From Nitrospira sp. (lineage in GTDB: Bacteria; Nitrospirota; Nitrospiria; Nitrospirales; Nitrospiraceae), in the NCBI GenBank assembly GCA_021323395.1, contig JAJONL010000019.1:1-37558 (forward strand): DNA of 37,558 nt, written 5' to 3'. Positions 8,467 through 16,677 of the stretch are shown here, one piece after another. Below the pieces are notes generated by a model, which did no database searches, was not told where the DNA came from, and saw only the letters and a list, made by a program, of their open reading frames with translations. A program made the position numbers and the translations under genes. How positions within the stretch are numbered: the first letter of the stretch is position 1; each line of letters begins with the position of its first letter.

Positions 8467-9345
8467 CTATTCCACATTCTGTACTTGTTCACGTAATTTT
8501 TCCAGTTCGGCCTTCATGCGGACAACCAACGCCGCAATGTCGGCGTCATTGGCTTTCGAACCGATGGTGTTCACTTCGCGGCCCATTTCTTGGAGGAGAA
8601 ATTCCAGCGTCTTCCCCACTGACTCCTTGCTCTTGAGGGTCTGGTCGAACTGTAGCATATGTGACTCAAGTCTGACCAATTCTTCCGAAAGGTCGGAACG
8701 ATCTGCAAACAGGGCCAATTCCTGGGAAAGACGAGCCTGATCCGGGATGGCGCCCTGCAGCAGAGCTTGGACTCGGGTTTTCATCCGGTCAAACGCCTCC
8801 TGGGCCAAGCTGGGCGCCTTCTTTGCCACCGCGATCTTCGCGGTTCGAATGGCTTCCAAATGACTCGCCAGGTCCTTGGTGAGCGCTTCCCCTTCCCGTC
8901 GACGCATGCGGTCCAAATCCGTGAGGGCACCACCGAGGGCGCGTAACACCGTTTTGGAGACTTGATTGGAGTCGACGGGTTGATCGGAGACAGACACAAT
9001 ATCCCGAAATCCGGCGAGCACCGACATGTCCACCGCCCCTCGCATGCCCAGTGTTTTCTGAAGCTTGGTGAGTGCGGCATGGTATTGCTTCGCCAGCGCC
9101 TGATCGATTTGAACAGTCTTGAGCCCGCCGCCATTATTGTGCAGGGTGACGGAGACATCGACCCGTCCGCGGAGGCAGTGCTGCTGAACGGTTTTTCGAA
9201 TCTGTTCCTCCAACTGTGCGAGTGAGCGTGGAACCCTGACGGCGACTTCCAAGAATCGGTGATTCACCGACCGGATCTCCACCGTGACACCGGCCTGCTT
9301 GGAGGTGTCGTCCTTTTTCCCATAACCGGTCATACTCCGAATCAT
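8467..9345 (-). CDS. YicC-family endoribonuclease
   Basis: The protein begins with the family-defining MIRSMTGYGK and has the conserved EIRSVNHRFLEVAVRVP block. Its C-terminal DUF1732 region contains DRSDLSEELVRLESHMLQF and KTLEFLLQEMGREVNTIGSKAND. YicC proteins are reported to be endoribonucleases and usually sit next to gmk and rpoZ, as here. I placed the start at the ATG at 9345 because it begins the conserved sequence and overlaps the nth stop as ATGA, suggesting coupled translation. A longer frame to 9465 would lie inside nth and add 40 unconserved residues. The 292 residues match the family. Confidence 0.94.
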   Translation of the reverse strand: MIRSMTGYGKKDDTSKQAGVTVEIRSVNHRFLEVAVRVPRSLAQLEEQIRKTVQQHCLRGRVDVSVTLHNNGGGLKTVQIDQALAKQYHAALTKLQKTLGMRGAVDMSVLAGFRDIVSVSDQPVDSNQVSKTVLRALGGALTDLDRMRRREGEALTKDLASHLEAIRTAKIAVAKKAPSLAQEAFDRMKTRVQALLQGAIPDQARLSQELALFADRSDLSEELVRLESHMLQFDQTLKSKESVGKTLEFLLQEMGREVNTIGSKANDADIAALVVRMKAELEKLREQVQNVE

Positions 9346-10013
9346 CGTGCGAGTTTCCCTTCCCAATGGCACTCGGCATACAAGGCACAATCTAAACATT
9401 TTGGTCTGCGAGCGAGACACACGTATCGTCCATGCAGAAGCAGCCGTTGTGAGGCTTCCGTCCATTGGTCTTCAGGCAAGAGTTGCTGGAGATCTGATTC
9501 GATCTTGGTCGGATCCGTGTGAGTAGTAAATTGGAGGCGTCCGGCCACTCGTTTCACATGCGTATCGACCACCACAGCCGGCTTGCCGAACGCATTCCCT
9601 AAAATGACATTGGCGGTTTTTCGTCCTACCCCAGGCAAGGCCGCGAGGGCTTCCATGGTGTCGGGAACCCGCTCATGAAATTGGTCCGTCACGACCTTGG
9701 CGCATCGAATGAGATTGTTGGCTTTGGTCTTAAAGAACCCGGTCGAGCGGATGAGGACTTCCAACTCGGCGGGACTGGCTTTCGCATAGTCGCGTGGCTG
9801 GCGGTATTGTCGAAAGAGATTGGGCGTGACCTGATTGACGCGCTGGTCGGTACATTGTGCCGACAAGATGGTGGCCACGAGAAGTTCCCAGGGGTTGCGG
9901 TGGTCGAGTTCCACCTTCATATCCGGTATCGAGGTGCGCAACGCCGTCAGAATCCGAGCTACGCGGCTCCTGCGCGGACGGGCAGAGGAGGCATGTGTCA
10001 CAGCTCTCGTCAT
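9342..10013 (-). CDS. nth: Endonuclease III (DNA glycosylase/AP lyase)
   Basis: Nth removes oxidised pyrimidines and cleaves the abasic site in base excision repair. The helix-hairpin-helix is LPGVGRKTANVIL with the catalytic lysine (Lys132 from this start), followed by VDTHVKRVAGRL with the catalytic aspartate (Asp150). The C-terminal [4Fe-4S] motif is complete: C-X6-C-X2-C-X5-C at residues 199, 206, 209 and 215. I chose the ATG at 10013 because it gives 223 residues, near the E. coli 211, and leaves the hflX end free. The frame stays open to a start at 10097, which would overlap hflX by 53 bp and add 28 unconserved residues. The stop overlaps the yicC start. Confidence 0.95.
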   Translation of the reverse strand: MTRAVTHASSARPRRSRVARILTALRTSIPDMKVELDHRNPWELLVATILSAQCTDQRVNQVTPNLFRQYRQPRDYAKASPAELEVLIRSTGFFKTKANNLIRCAKVVTDQFHERVPDTMEALAALPGVGRKTANVILGNAFGKPAVVVDTHVKRVAGRLQFTTHTDPTKIESDLQQLLPEDQWTEASQRLLLHGRYVCLARRPKCLDCALYAECHWEGKLAR

Positions 10014-10044
10014 GATGCGCGAATGGCGGCCAATTGTGAAGGGG

Positions 10045-11742
10045 TTACGAATGAGATGCAAGCGCCAGATTCGGCGGTGGCTGCCCGGGTTCTTCATCCG
10101 CCGCCGGAGGCGTGGGGAGTGCCGGCAAGAGGGTCTCGAGGTGGGTGATCAACGGACGGAGTGAATCCCGGTGCTGGGCTGAAATGCCGATCGCGTGGTA
10201 TCGTTCGCACAGAACAAGAACCTCGTGGGCGGAGAGCCGGTCGCACTTGTTGAGAATTGGCACACGCGGGATCTTGTCTAATTCCAGTGAGCGCAAGATG
10301 GTTTCCACCGCGGTCATTTGTACATCGAGGTTGTTGGCTGTGGCGTCGATGACATGCAGCAGAATATCGGCATCCCGCAATTCGTCGAGGGTCGTGCGAA
10401 AGGCTCCGACCAAATCCTTGGGCAGATCTCGGATAAACCCGACCGTATCGGTCACGATGACTTCGCGATCATGGGGAAATCGAAGACGACGGCTGGTTGT
10501 ATCGAGCGTTTCGAAGAGGCGGTCTTGGGCCGGGACCTGACTGTGGGTCAGCGTATTGAGCAGCGTGGACTTTCCCGCATTGGTATAACCCACAATGGAC
10601 AGGATGGGAAGCGCTTGCCGGAGACGACGCGACCGGCGTTGATCTTGATGGCGGGCGACATCGTCGATGTCTCGCTCAAGGTGCGAAATGCGATCCCGGA
10701 TCCGACGGCGATCGGTTTCAAGTTTTGTTTCGCCGGGTCCCCTGGTTCCGATCCCGCCCCCGAGACGAGACAAGGACGTTCCATGTCCCGAGAGCCGTGG
10801 GAGCAGGTACTTGAGTTGGGCCAATTCCACCTGAACCTTGCCCTCACGGGTATGTGCGCGTCGGGCAAAAATATCGAGGATGAGTTGGGTGCGGTCGATC
10901 ACCTTGAGATCGGTGACTTCCGAAATAGCGCGGGCCTGCGCCGGCGCCAGATCTTGATCGAAGATCAACAGGTCTGCGCCCTGTTGAAGAGCCCGAATGA
11001 CCACCTGTTTCAGTTTTCCTCGTCCCAGAAGGAAGCGTTGATAATCTTCTTGAGTGCGCTGGAGAATCCGATCCAAGACCACCACCCCCGCCGACTCCGC
11101 CAATTCGTTCAATTCCTCCAGATGCTCTTCCTGCTCCGCATGACTTTTGGATGAAGCGCTGACGAGGATGGCCGATTCCTTGCCGTCGCCGACGGCGTGG
11201 TGCGTATCCGCCCGAAGGAGATCGCTGTCGAGCGAGTGGATAAAGGTGTCGAATTGAAGGTCCAGATCACGGAACGCCACCGCCGGCAGGAGCCGGCAGA
11301 CTTCCTTCTGCTGATTGGGCGGCAGCAGGTGTGCTAGATGCAGCAGGGAGGGCTCGCCCGCTTTGTCCACTCCCACCAGACCGATCAGATCCAACCGCAG
11401 GAGTGCCAACTGAGTCAGATCTTCCTGGCTGAGCGGGGCATCGTCGAGCTGCGTGCGGATGAGGCGGAGGCCCCGCAGGGAATGCGGACCGACTCGAAAT
11501 TTAGCCAACGATTCGTGGGTGGGCGCGCAGCCGGCCCCCACCAGAACCTGTTCAATTACCCCCCGCCGCGTGATGAGGAGTCCGACGGGACGTCGAATAT
11601 CACGGGTGAGTTGGCTGGTCGTGCGCGCCAGCTCAAGGGTGATCAGGGCCGACGAAGGAACGCGTCGCCGATACAACCGCTCTAAGGCCGACAGGTGACT
11701 GGCTTTGAGCCCGCTGACCTGTCCGTGAATGGTTGGGATAAT
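10045..11742 (-). CDS. hflX: Ribosome-associated GTPase HflX (probable AUU/AUC start)
   Basis: HflX is a ribosome-splitting GTPase involved in stress recovery. The N-terminal nucleotide-binding domain is followed by the glycine-rich GGGIGTRGPGETKLE linker, then the G domain: P-loop GYTNAGKST (about residues 385-393 from this start), the DTVGFIRDLP switch II and NKCD. The protein is longer than the E. coli form (426) because of an N-terminal extension found in many HflX proteins. The first canonical start is the TTG at 11676. However, the conserved stretch IHGQVSGLKASHLSALERL lies in frame upstream of it. A very strong TAAGGAGG (11753-11746) stands 3 nt before an ATT and 6 nt before an ATC; no ATG, GTG or TTG is available there. 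The function is firm; the start needs proof. Confidence 0.92.
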   Translation of the reverse strand: MIPTIHGQVSGLKASHLSALERLYRRRVPSSALITLELARTTSQLTRDIRRPVGLLITRRGVIEQVLVGAGCAPTHESLAKFRVGPHSLRGLRLIRTQLDDAPLSQEDLTQLALLRLDLIGLVGVDKAGEPSLLHLAHLLPPNQQKEVCRLLPAVAFRDLDLQFDTFIHSLDSDLLRADTHHAVGDGKESAILVSASSKSHAEQEEHLEELNELAESAGVVVLDRILQRTQEDYQRFLLGRGKLKQVVIRALQQGADLLIFDQDLAPAQARAISEVTDLKVIDRTQLILDIFARRAHTREGKVQVELAQLKYLLPRLSGHGTSLSRLGGGIGTRGPGETKLETDRRRIRDRISHLERDIDDVARHQDQRRSRRLRQALPILSIVGYTNAGKSTLLNTLTHSQVPAQDRLFETLDTTSRRLRFPHDREVIVTDTVGFIRDLPKDLVGAFRTTLDELRDADILLHVIDATANNLDVQMTAVETILRSLELDKIPRVPILNKCDRLSAHEVLVLCERYHAIGISAQHRDSLRPLITHLETLLPALPTPPAADEEPGQPPPNLALASHS

Positions 11743-11745
11743 CGT

Positions 11746-11753
11746 CCTCCTTA
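11746..11753 (-). promoter_or_regulatory. Strong Shine-Dalgarno of hflX without a canonical start codon
   Basis: The minus strand reads TAAGGAGG, a near-complete match to the 16S rRNA 3' end, followed by ACG ATT ATC CCA. The downstream reading frame is the conserved HflX N-terminus. ATT is 3 nt and ATC 6 nt from the last G. Confidence 0.7.
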
Positions 11754-11780
11754 ATAAACGAACGTCAATAAACGAACGTC
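11753..11780. repeat. Perfect 14-bp tandem duplication in the hflX leader
   Basis: The unit AATAAACGAACGTC occurs twice in a row, filling most of the 48-bp spacer between the tsaD stop and the hflX ribosome binding site. On the minus strand the downstream end abuts the TAAGGAGG sequence. Confidence 0.9.
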
Positions 11781-11790
11781 GTCATCGTGT

Positions 11791-12843
11791 CTAGTCGGCG
11801 CTGCTCGGGGAACGGAGCGTATCATCGGGAACTGCTTCGCAATCAAAGGATGCCACCCTTCCCTGTTGAAGGGCTCGGCGGCCTGCCGCGGCGATCATGG
11901 CCGCGTTGTCCGTGCAATAGGCGAGGGCGGGAAGGCCCAGCTCGATCCCCTCCTCCGACGCGCGCGCCGTCAGTCTAGCCCGCAGTCGCGAGTTGGCGGA
12001 GACGCCTCCCACGACGGCGAGCGCCGAGACGCCGGATTGTGTGAGGGCTGCGAATGCCTGGCGAACGAGCACATCGACGATCGCTTCCTGGTAACCTGCT
12101 GCCAAGTCGGCCTGTTGCTCGAGGATCGTTTGGGGATTCATGTCTTGAAGATGATAGAGCAAGGCCGTCTTGAGTCCGCTGAAGCTGAAATCGAGCTGGC
12201 CGGTCTTGACTCGCGCGCGCGGAAATCGCACAGCCGTGTGACGGCCATCGCGAGCAGCCTTGTCGATCAGCGGTCCTCCCGGGTATCCCAAGCCTAACAT
12301 TTGAGCGCCCTTGTCGAACGCTTCCCCCGCGGCGTCGTCGATGGTTTTCCCCAGGAGATGAAAATCACCATTTTCCTGCGCCTGGAAGAGATGGGTGTGT
12401 CCGCCGGAGGCGATTAATACGACACAGATTTCCGGAAAAGACGGACGGTCGATCCAGGCTGAAGCAATATGCCCTTCAAGGTGATTCACACCCACCAACG
12501 GAATGCCGAGCGCATAGGCTAAGGACTTGGCATAACTGATTCCAACGAGGAGTGCACCCGCGAGACCCGGACCTTGAGTGACGGCAATAGCGGAAAGATC
12601 GTGCCACCCTAAGTTCGCTTCCTTGAGGGCTCGTCGAGTGACCTCGTCCACATTCTGAATATGCGCACGGGATGCCAATTCCGGCACGACACCGCCGAAT
12701 CGCTCATGCACGGCCTGCTGGGATGAAATCACATTGGCGAGCACGCGACCCGTTCCGTCGATAATGGCCGCGGCCGTTTCATCGCAGGAGGTTTCGATAC
12801 CGAGAATCGGGCCGAACGTATCGGTTGGTATCAGGCGGCTCAT
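11791..12843 (-). CDS. tsaD: tRNA N6-adenosine threonylcarbamoyltransferase TsaD
   Basis: TsaD transfers the threonylcarbamoyl group to A37 of ANN-decoding tRNAs, working with TsaB, TsaE and TsaC. The protein begins near GPILGIETSCDETAAAII. It has the metal-binding HLEGH motif (in VGVNHLEGHIASAW), IASGGHTHLF, DDAAGEAFDKGAQMLGLGYPGGP and FSFSGLKTALL. It ends with the VVGGVSANSRLR and CTDNAAMIA motifs. I chose the ATG at 12843, giving 350 residues; a TTG at 12876 would add eleven residues. Neither has a clear Shine-Dalgarno. The gene lies downstream of clpC, beyond its terminator-like hairpins, and upstream of hflX. Confidence 0.96.
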   Translation of the reverse strand: MSRLIPTDTFGPILGIETSCDETAAAIIDGTGRVLANVISSQQAVHERFGGVVPELASRAHIQNVDEVTRRALKEANLGWHDLSAIAVTQGPGLAGALLVGISYAKSLAYALGIPLVGVNHLEGHIASAWIDRPSFPEICVVLIASGGHTHLFQAQENGDFHLLGKTIDDAAGEAFDKGAQMLGLGYPGGPLIDKAARDGRHTAVRFPRARVKTGQLDFSFSGLKTALLYHLQDMNPQTILEQQADLAAGYQEAIVDVLVRQAFAALTQSGVSALAVVGGVSANSRLRARLTARASEEGIELGLPALAYCTDNAAMIAAAGRRALQQGRVASFDCEAVPDDTLRSPSSAD

Positions 12844-12981
12844 ATAGACGAGGGCCTGGACCAGCCGGACAGCCAATCGTCATCGAAGGTCAAGGCCGGC
12901 CGGTTGCGTTCTTCAGGCAGTAGTGGGAAGGAGTTCAGTAGATTGTTCTGAGGGTAAGACCAGGACAAAGGTGATTCCGTT

Positions 12982-13027
12982 GTAAAATGCGACAACCCCC
13001 GGGCCCGATCGAGGACCACGGGGGTTG
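12982..13027 (-). terminator. Probable Rho-independent terminator of clpC
   Basis: On the minus strand CAACCCCCG (13027-13019) pairs with CGGGGGTTG (13001-12993) across a 17-nt loop, followed by a short T-rich stretch (ATTTTAC). A second possible hairpin with 7-bp arms (AAGGATC/GATCCTT) lies between it and the clpC stop at about 13034-13063. The rest of the 12844-13085 gap shows no convincing gene. Confidence 0.7.
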
Positions 13028-13085
13028 CCAAATGATCGAAAGGATCTTTTAAGATTCGATCCTTGGGCAATAGTTGAGAGGAAAA

Positions 13086-15515
13086 CTAGACACCCGCCAT
13101 GGCTTCTTGTTCAATGAAAGCCGGTGCGCCGTCGCGTAGGACCACTTTGATCTTCCTATTGTCCTTGAAGCGGCCCTTGATCAGTTCTTCGGACAGCGGG
13201 TCGCCGATCGCCCGTTGAATGATGCGGCGCATGGGACGAGCCCCGTAGAGCGGTTCGTACCCTTCTTTGATGAGCCACTGTTTGACCTCGTCCTCCACCT
13301 CGATGGTGACGTTCTTCTCGATGAGGCGAAGATTGAGTTCGTGCAGCAGGATATCCAAGATATGGATCAAGTGCTCCTTCTCCAGGGAATGGAAGATGAC
13401 GATTTCATCGATCCGGTTGAGAAACTCCGGACTAAAGGATCGTTTGAGTTCTCCCATGACTTCTTCTTTGCGGCGCAGGAGCTGCCCGCCCTTTTCGTCA
13501 TTTTGGAATCCGAGCGAGACACCCTTCTGAATCAACTTTGTGCCGATGTTCGAGGTCATGATCACGACCGTATTTTTGAAATCGACCTTGCGACCGAGGC
13601 TGTCCGTGAGGACGCCGTCGTCGAGCACCTGAAGCAAGACGTTGAACACGTCCGGATGCGCCTTTTCAATTTCGTCGAACAGCACCACGGAATAGGGACG
13701 ACGGCGTACCTTTTCCGTGAGTTGTCCACCTTCTTCGTAGCCGACATATCCAGGAGGGGCTCCGAATAACCGTGAACTGGTGAACTTTTCCTGGTACTCA
13801 GACATATCGATTCGGATAAGCGCGTCTTCACTGTTGAAAAGGAATTCTGCCAGCGTCCGCGCCAGCTCCGTTTTACCGACACCGGTGGGGCCGAGAAAAA
13901 TAAAGGAGCCGATGGGTTTCTTCGCTTCCTTCAGACCTGCCCTGGATCGACGGATGGCGCGAGCCACAGCCGAAATGGCCTCATTCTGGCCGATGACCCG
14001 CTTGTGGAGGAATTCTTCCATGCGGAGCAGCTTGTTGGATTCTTCTTCCTCCAACTTGAAGAGCGGAATGCCGGTCATCTTCGACACGACATAGGCGACT
14101 TCTTCTTTGCCGATGGTCGGCTTGTGCTTCTCTTGATTTTTCTTCCATTCGCGCTTGGATTCATCGAGCAGTTTTCGGAGCCGCTCTTCTTCCTCACGAT
14201 GGCGGACTGCCTCCTCGAAGTTTTGCATCGAGATCGCCAGTTCTTTTTCACGGGAGATTTTTTTCAGTTCCTGCTCCAGGGCCTTGAGTTCAGTGGGCAA
14301 CGCATAAGTTTGCAGCTTTGCCCGAGAACCTGTTTCATCGATGAGGTCGATGGCCTTATCAGGCAGGAATCGATCGGTGATGTAACGATCCGCCAGCTTG
14401 ACCGCTTCGACGATGGCGTCCTCTGTAATTTCAACGCCGTGGTGTTCCTCATACCGATCCCGCAGGCCCTGGATGATGCGGACGGTCTCATCGGTGCTGG
14501 GCGGCTGCACGTGGATGGGTTGGAACCGTCGCTTGAGTGCGCCATCTTTTTCAATGTGCTTGCGGTACTCGTCCAGCGTGGTGGCGCCGATGCACTGTAT
14601 CTCGCCGCGGGACAATGCCGGCTTCAGCATATTCGAGGCATCAATGGATCCCTCTGCCGCTCCGGCGCCTACCAACGTATGCAACTCGTCGATGAAGATA
14701 ATGATGTTGCCCGCCTGTACGATCTCCTTCATCACGACCTTCAAGCGCTCTTCGAACTGCCCGCGATATTTAGTGCCGGCCACGAGCGAGCCCAGATCGA
14801 GGGCGATGACCCGACGGGACAACAAATTGTCCGGGACTTCCGACGCGACAATGCGTTGCGCCAGTCCTTCGACGATGGCCGTTTTTCCCACGCCGGATTC
14901 GCCGATGAGCACCGGATTGTTCTTGGAGCGACGGCTGAGAATTTGGAGGACGCGCTCGATTTCGTCGGCCCGTCCGATGACAGGATCCAACTGCCCTTCT
15001 TGAGCCAGTTGCGTCAGGTCGCGACCGAATTCGTCGAGTGCCGGTGTGTTGCTCTTACGGTCACGTTCACGCGGAGCAGATTTCCGCAGGAAGGTCACCG
15101 TGAGTTGCCGCGCGGTGAGCAGATTCGCTCCAAGGCTACGGAGAATCTTTCCTCCGATTCCCTCCTCCTCTCGAAGCAAGCCCAGCAACAGATGTTCGCT
15201 GCCGATGTGGTTGTGGCCGAGCAATCGGGCTTCTTCCACACCATACTCAATTACCTTCTTCACCCGGGGGCTGAATGGAATCTCCCCGAAGGTCATCGTC
15301 GTGCCGCCGCCCGGGAGATTCCGCTCGATCTCAAGCCGAATCTGTTCCGTCGACAGTCCCATTTTTTTGAGGATCATCAGCGCAATTCCATCCGTCTCGC
15401 GAAGGATGGCCAACACCAAGTGTTCGGTGCCCAGATAGTCGTTCTGATGGCGCTCGGCTTCTTCACGTGCCAGGATGATGATCTTGCGACCCTTGTCCGT
15501 GAACCGTTCGAACAT
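13086..15515 (-). CDS. clpC: ATP-dependent Clp protease ATP-binding subunit ClpC
   Basis: ClpC is an AAA+ unfoldase that feeds substrates to ClpP. The 809 residues hold two N-terminal Clp-N repeats (about 1-145), the first AAA module (Walker A GESGVGKT, 205-212; Walker B IIFIDE), a coiled-coil middle region with a UVR-like segment (about 428-446, [16 protein letters not shown]) that marks ClpC rather than ClpA or ClpB, the second AAA module (GPTGVGKT, 542-549; [10 protein letters not shown]) and the C-terminal D2-small domain. The start has AAGGAGG a few bases upstream. It has its own promoter and a terminator-like hairpin, so it may be a separate transcript from tsaD. No ClpP, McsA/McsB or CtsR is visible in the window. 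Confidence 0.96.
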   Translation of the reverse strand: MFERFTDKGRKIIILAREEAERHQNDYLGTEHLVLAILRETDGIALMILKKMGLSTEQIRLEIERNLPGGGTTMTFGEIPFSPRVKKVIEYGVEEARLLGHNHIGSEHLLLGLLREEEGIGGKILRSLGANLLTARQLTVTFLRKSAPRERDRKSNTPALDEFGRDLTQLAQEGQLDPVIGRADEIERVLQILSRRSKNNPVLIGESGVGKTAIVEGLAQRIVASEVPDNLLSRRVIALDLGSLVAGTKYRGQFEERLKVVMKEIVQAGNIIIFIDELHTLVGAGAAEGSIDASNMLKPALSRGEIQCIGATTLDEYRKHIEKDGALKRRFQPIHVQPPSTDETVRIIQGLRDRYEEHHGVEITEDAIVEAVKLADRYITDRFLPDKAIDLIDETGSRAKLQTYALPTELKALEQELKKISREKELAISMQNFEEAVRHREEEERLRKLLDESKREWKKNQEKHKPTIGKEEVAYVVSKMTGIPLFKLEEEESNKLLRMEEFLHKRVIGQNEAISAVARAIRRSRAGLKEAKKPIGSFIFLGPTGVGKTELARTLAEFLFNSEDALIRIDMSEYQEKFTSSRLFGAPPGYVGYEEGGQLTEKVRRRPYSVVLFDEIEKAHPDVFNVLLQVLDDGVLTDSLGRKVDFKNTVVIMTSNIGTKLIQKGVSLGFQNDEKGGQLLRRKEEVMGELKRSFSPEFLNRIDEIVIFHSLEKEHLIHILDILLHELNLRLIEKNVTIEVEDEVKQWLIKEGYEPLYGARPMRRIIQRAIGDPLSEELIKGRFKDNRKIKVVLRDGAPAFIEQEAMAGV

Positions 15516-15606
15516 CCCGCCTCCTTATGGGTGATGGGGCCTGTAAGAGAAGCCTTAGCTGAATGATGAAATACGCGTCAAAAGGCTCGAAATCTCTGAT
15601 GTTGTG

Positions 15607-15635
15607 ATTCTAACTAGCGCAATAGGGGGTGTCAA
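15607..15635 (-). promoter_or_regulatory. Sigma-70 promoter of clpC
   Basis: Reading the minus strand, TTGACA (15635-15630) is a perfect -35 box, followed after 17 nt by TAGAAT (15612-15607), a 5/6 match to the -10 box. Transcription would start near 15600 and give a leader of about 85 nt. No CIRCE element is visible in this leader. Confidence 0.8.
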
Positions 15636-15721
15636 GGCATAGAGCGAATCGTAAAGGCTCTCGCACGCACGACAGCACTTCACGGCGTGACTCACACCCG
15701 AGCCCATGCGCAGGGCTCTCA

Positions 15722-15751
15722 TTGACAGTCCAAGAATCATCCCGATACAAT
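15722..15751 (+). promoter_or_regulatory. Sigma-70 promoter of nadK
   Basis: TTGACA (15722-15727), an 18-nt spacer and TACAAT (15746-15751, 5/6) form a near-consensus promoter, with a start site expected near 15758 and a leader of about 45 nt. It faces away from the clpC promoter, about 90 bp distant. Confidence 0.75.
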
Positions 15752-15802
15752 CGCCCGCCTGTCAGCCGCCCCTCATCTTACACTGCCGCGATCCCATCTA
15801 TT

Positions 15803-16663
15803 ATGAAAAGCAAAAGCATTGGAATTCTGACAAAGCCAAAGTTCCCCGAAGTCAAGACGACTGTTCAAGCCGTGGTCACCTGGCTTCGTTCTCGCAACAT
15901 CGATGTTCTTTTGGATACCACGGCAACCACGTTGCTCGGCGAGCAAGGCGGGTTTCAGAAAACGCAGTTGGCCAGCAAAGCCGATGTCTTGCTCGTGCTG
16001 GGTGGTGACGGGACGATGCTCAATGCGGCGAGATTGGCCGGCGAGCGGGGCATTCCCATTCTCGGCGTGAACATGGGTGGGCTAGGGTTCTTGACCGAAG
16101 TCCTATTGGAAAATTTGTATCCGTCGCTGGAGCGGATGTTCGCCAACGACTTTGTGCTCGACGAGCGGCTCATGCTGAAAACCCACGTGCATCGGCACGG
16201 GGAAACGGTCGCCCGTGGTGTCGTCCTCAACGACGTCGTGATCAGCAAGGGAACGCTCGCCCGCATGATCGAACTCAAAATCGCTCTGCAGGGCCAATTC
16301 GTGACAAACCTGCGGGGAGATGGGCTCATCATCAGTACACCGACCGGATCCACCGCCTATTCCCTTTCCGCCGGCGGTCCCATCATTAATCCGGCGGTAC
16401 AATCATTGATCCTCACGCCCATCTGTCCGCACACGCTGACGCATCGTCCCTTGATCGTTCCCGCGCATGCCGAAATTGAAGTCGTGTTGACGAGTAAAGA
16501 CGACGGGGCGATGGCCACGCTTGATGGCCAGGTGGGGGTCGCTCTCGCGCAGGGGGACACTGTGGAGATCAAGGCTTCCGAGCACCTGACTCGGTTGATC
16601 CGGTTTCCTGAGAGCAGCTATTACGAAGTGTTGCGCGAGAAGTTGAAATGGGGAGACGGATAA
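15803..16663 (+). CDS. nadK: NAD kinase
   Basis: NadK phosphorylates NAD to NADP, controlling the NADPH pool. The 286-residue protein has the catalytic GGDGTML (residues 67-73), the NDVVISKG motif and RGDGLIISTPTGSTAYSLSAGGP, followed by a family-typical C-terminal beta-rich domain. I chose the ATG at 15803 because the conserved protein begins there (KSIGILTKP) and the promoter lies just upstream. A frame open to 15629 would start upstream of that promoter. There is no clear Shine-Dalgarno. It converges with the flavoprotein gene, with 14 bp between the stops. Confidence 0.95.
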   Translation: MKSKSIGILTKPKFPEVKTTVQAVVTWLRSRNIDVLLDTTATTLLGEQGGFQKTQLASKADVLLVLGGDGTMLNAARLAGERGIPILGVNMGGLGFLTEVLLENLYPSLERMFANDFVLDERLMLKTHVHRHGETVARGVVLNDVVISKGTLARMIELKIALQGQFVTNLRGDGLIISTPTGSTAYSLSAGGPIINPAVQSLILTPICPHTLTHRPLIVPAHAEIEVVLTSKDDGAMATLDGQVGVALAQGDTVEIKASEHLTRLIRFPESSYYEVLREKLKWGDG

Positions 16664-16677
16664 TCGAATGTCAGGCG

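Noticed and set aside
12840-13070. 76-residue minus-strand ORF whose stop overlaps the tsaD ATG as ATGA
   Set aside because: It contains the clpC terminator-like hairpins inside its coding frame, has no recognisable domain and no convincing ribosome binding site. The ATGA overlap is probably chance.
14004-15566. 520-residue plus-strand ORF opposite clpC
   Set aside because: Antisense shadow of a strongly conserved AAA+ gene in GC-rich sequence; no domain and no translation start signals.
15516-15640. CIRCE or CtsR-type operator upstream of clpC
   Set aside because: No TTAGCACTC-N9-GAGTGCTAA inverted repeat and no CtsR heptad repeat is present, only a sigma-70 promoter.
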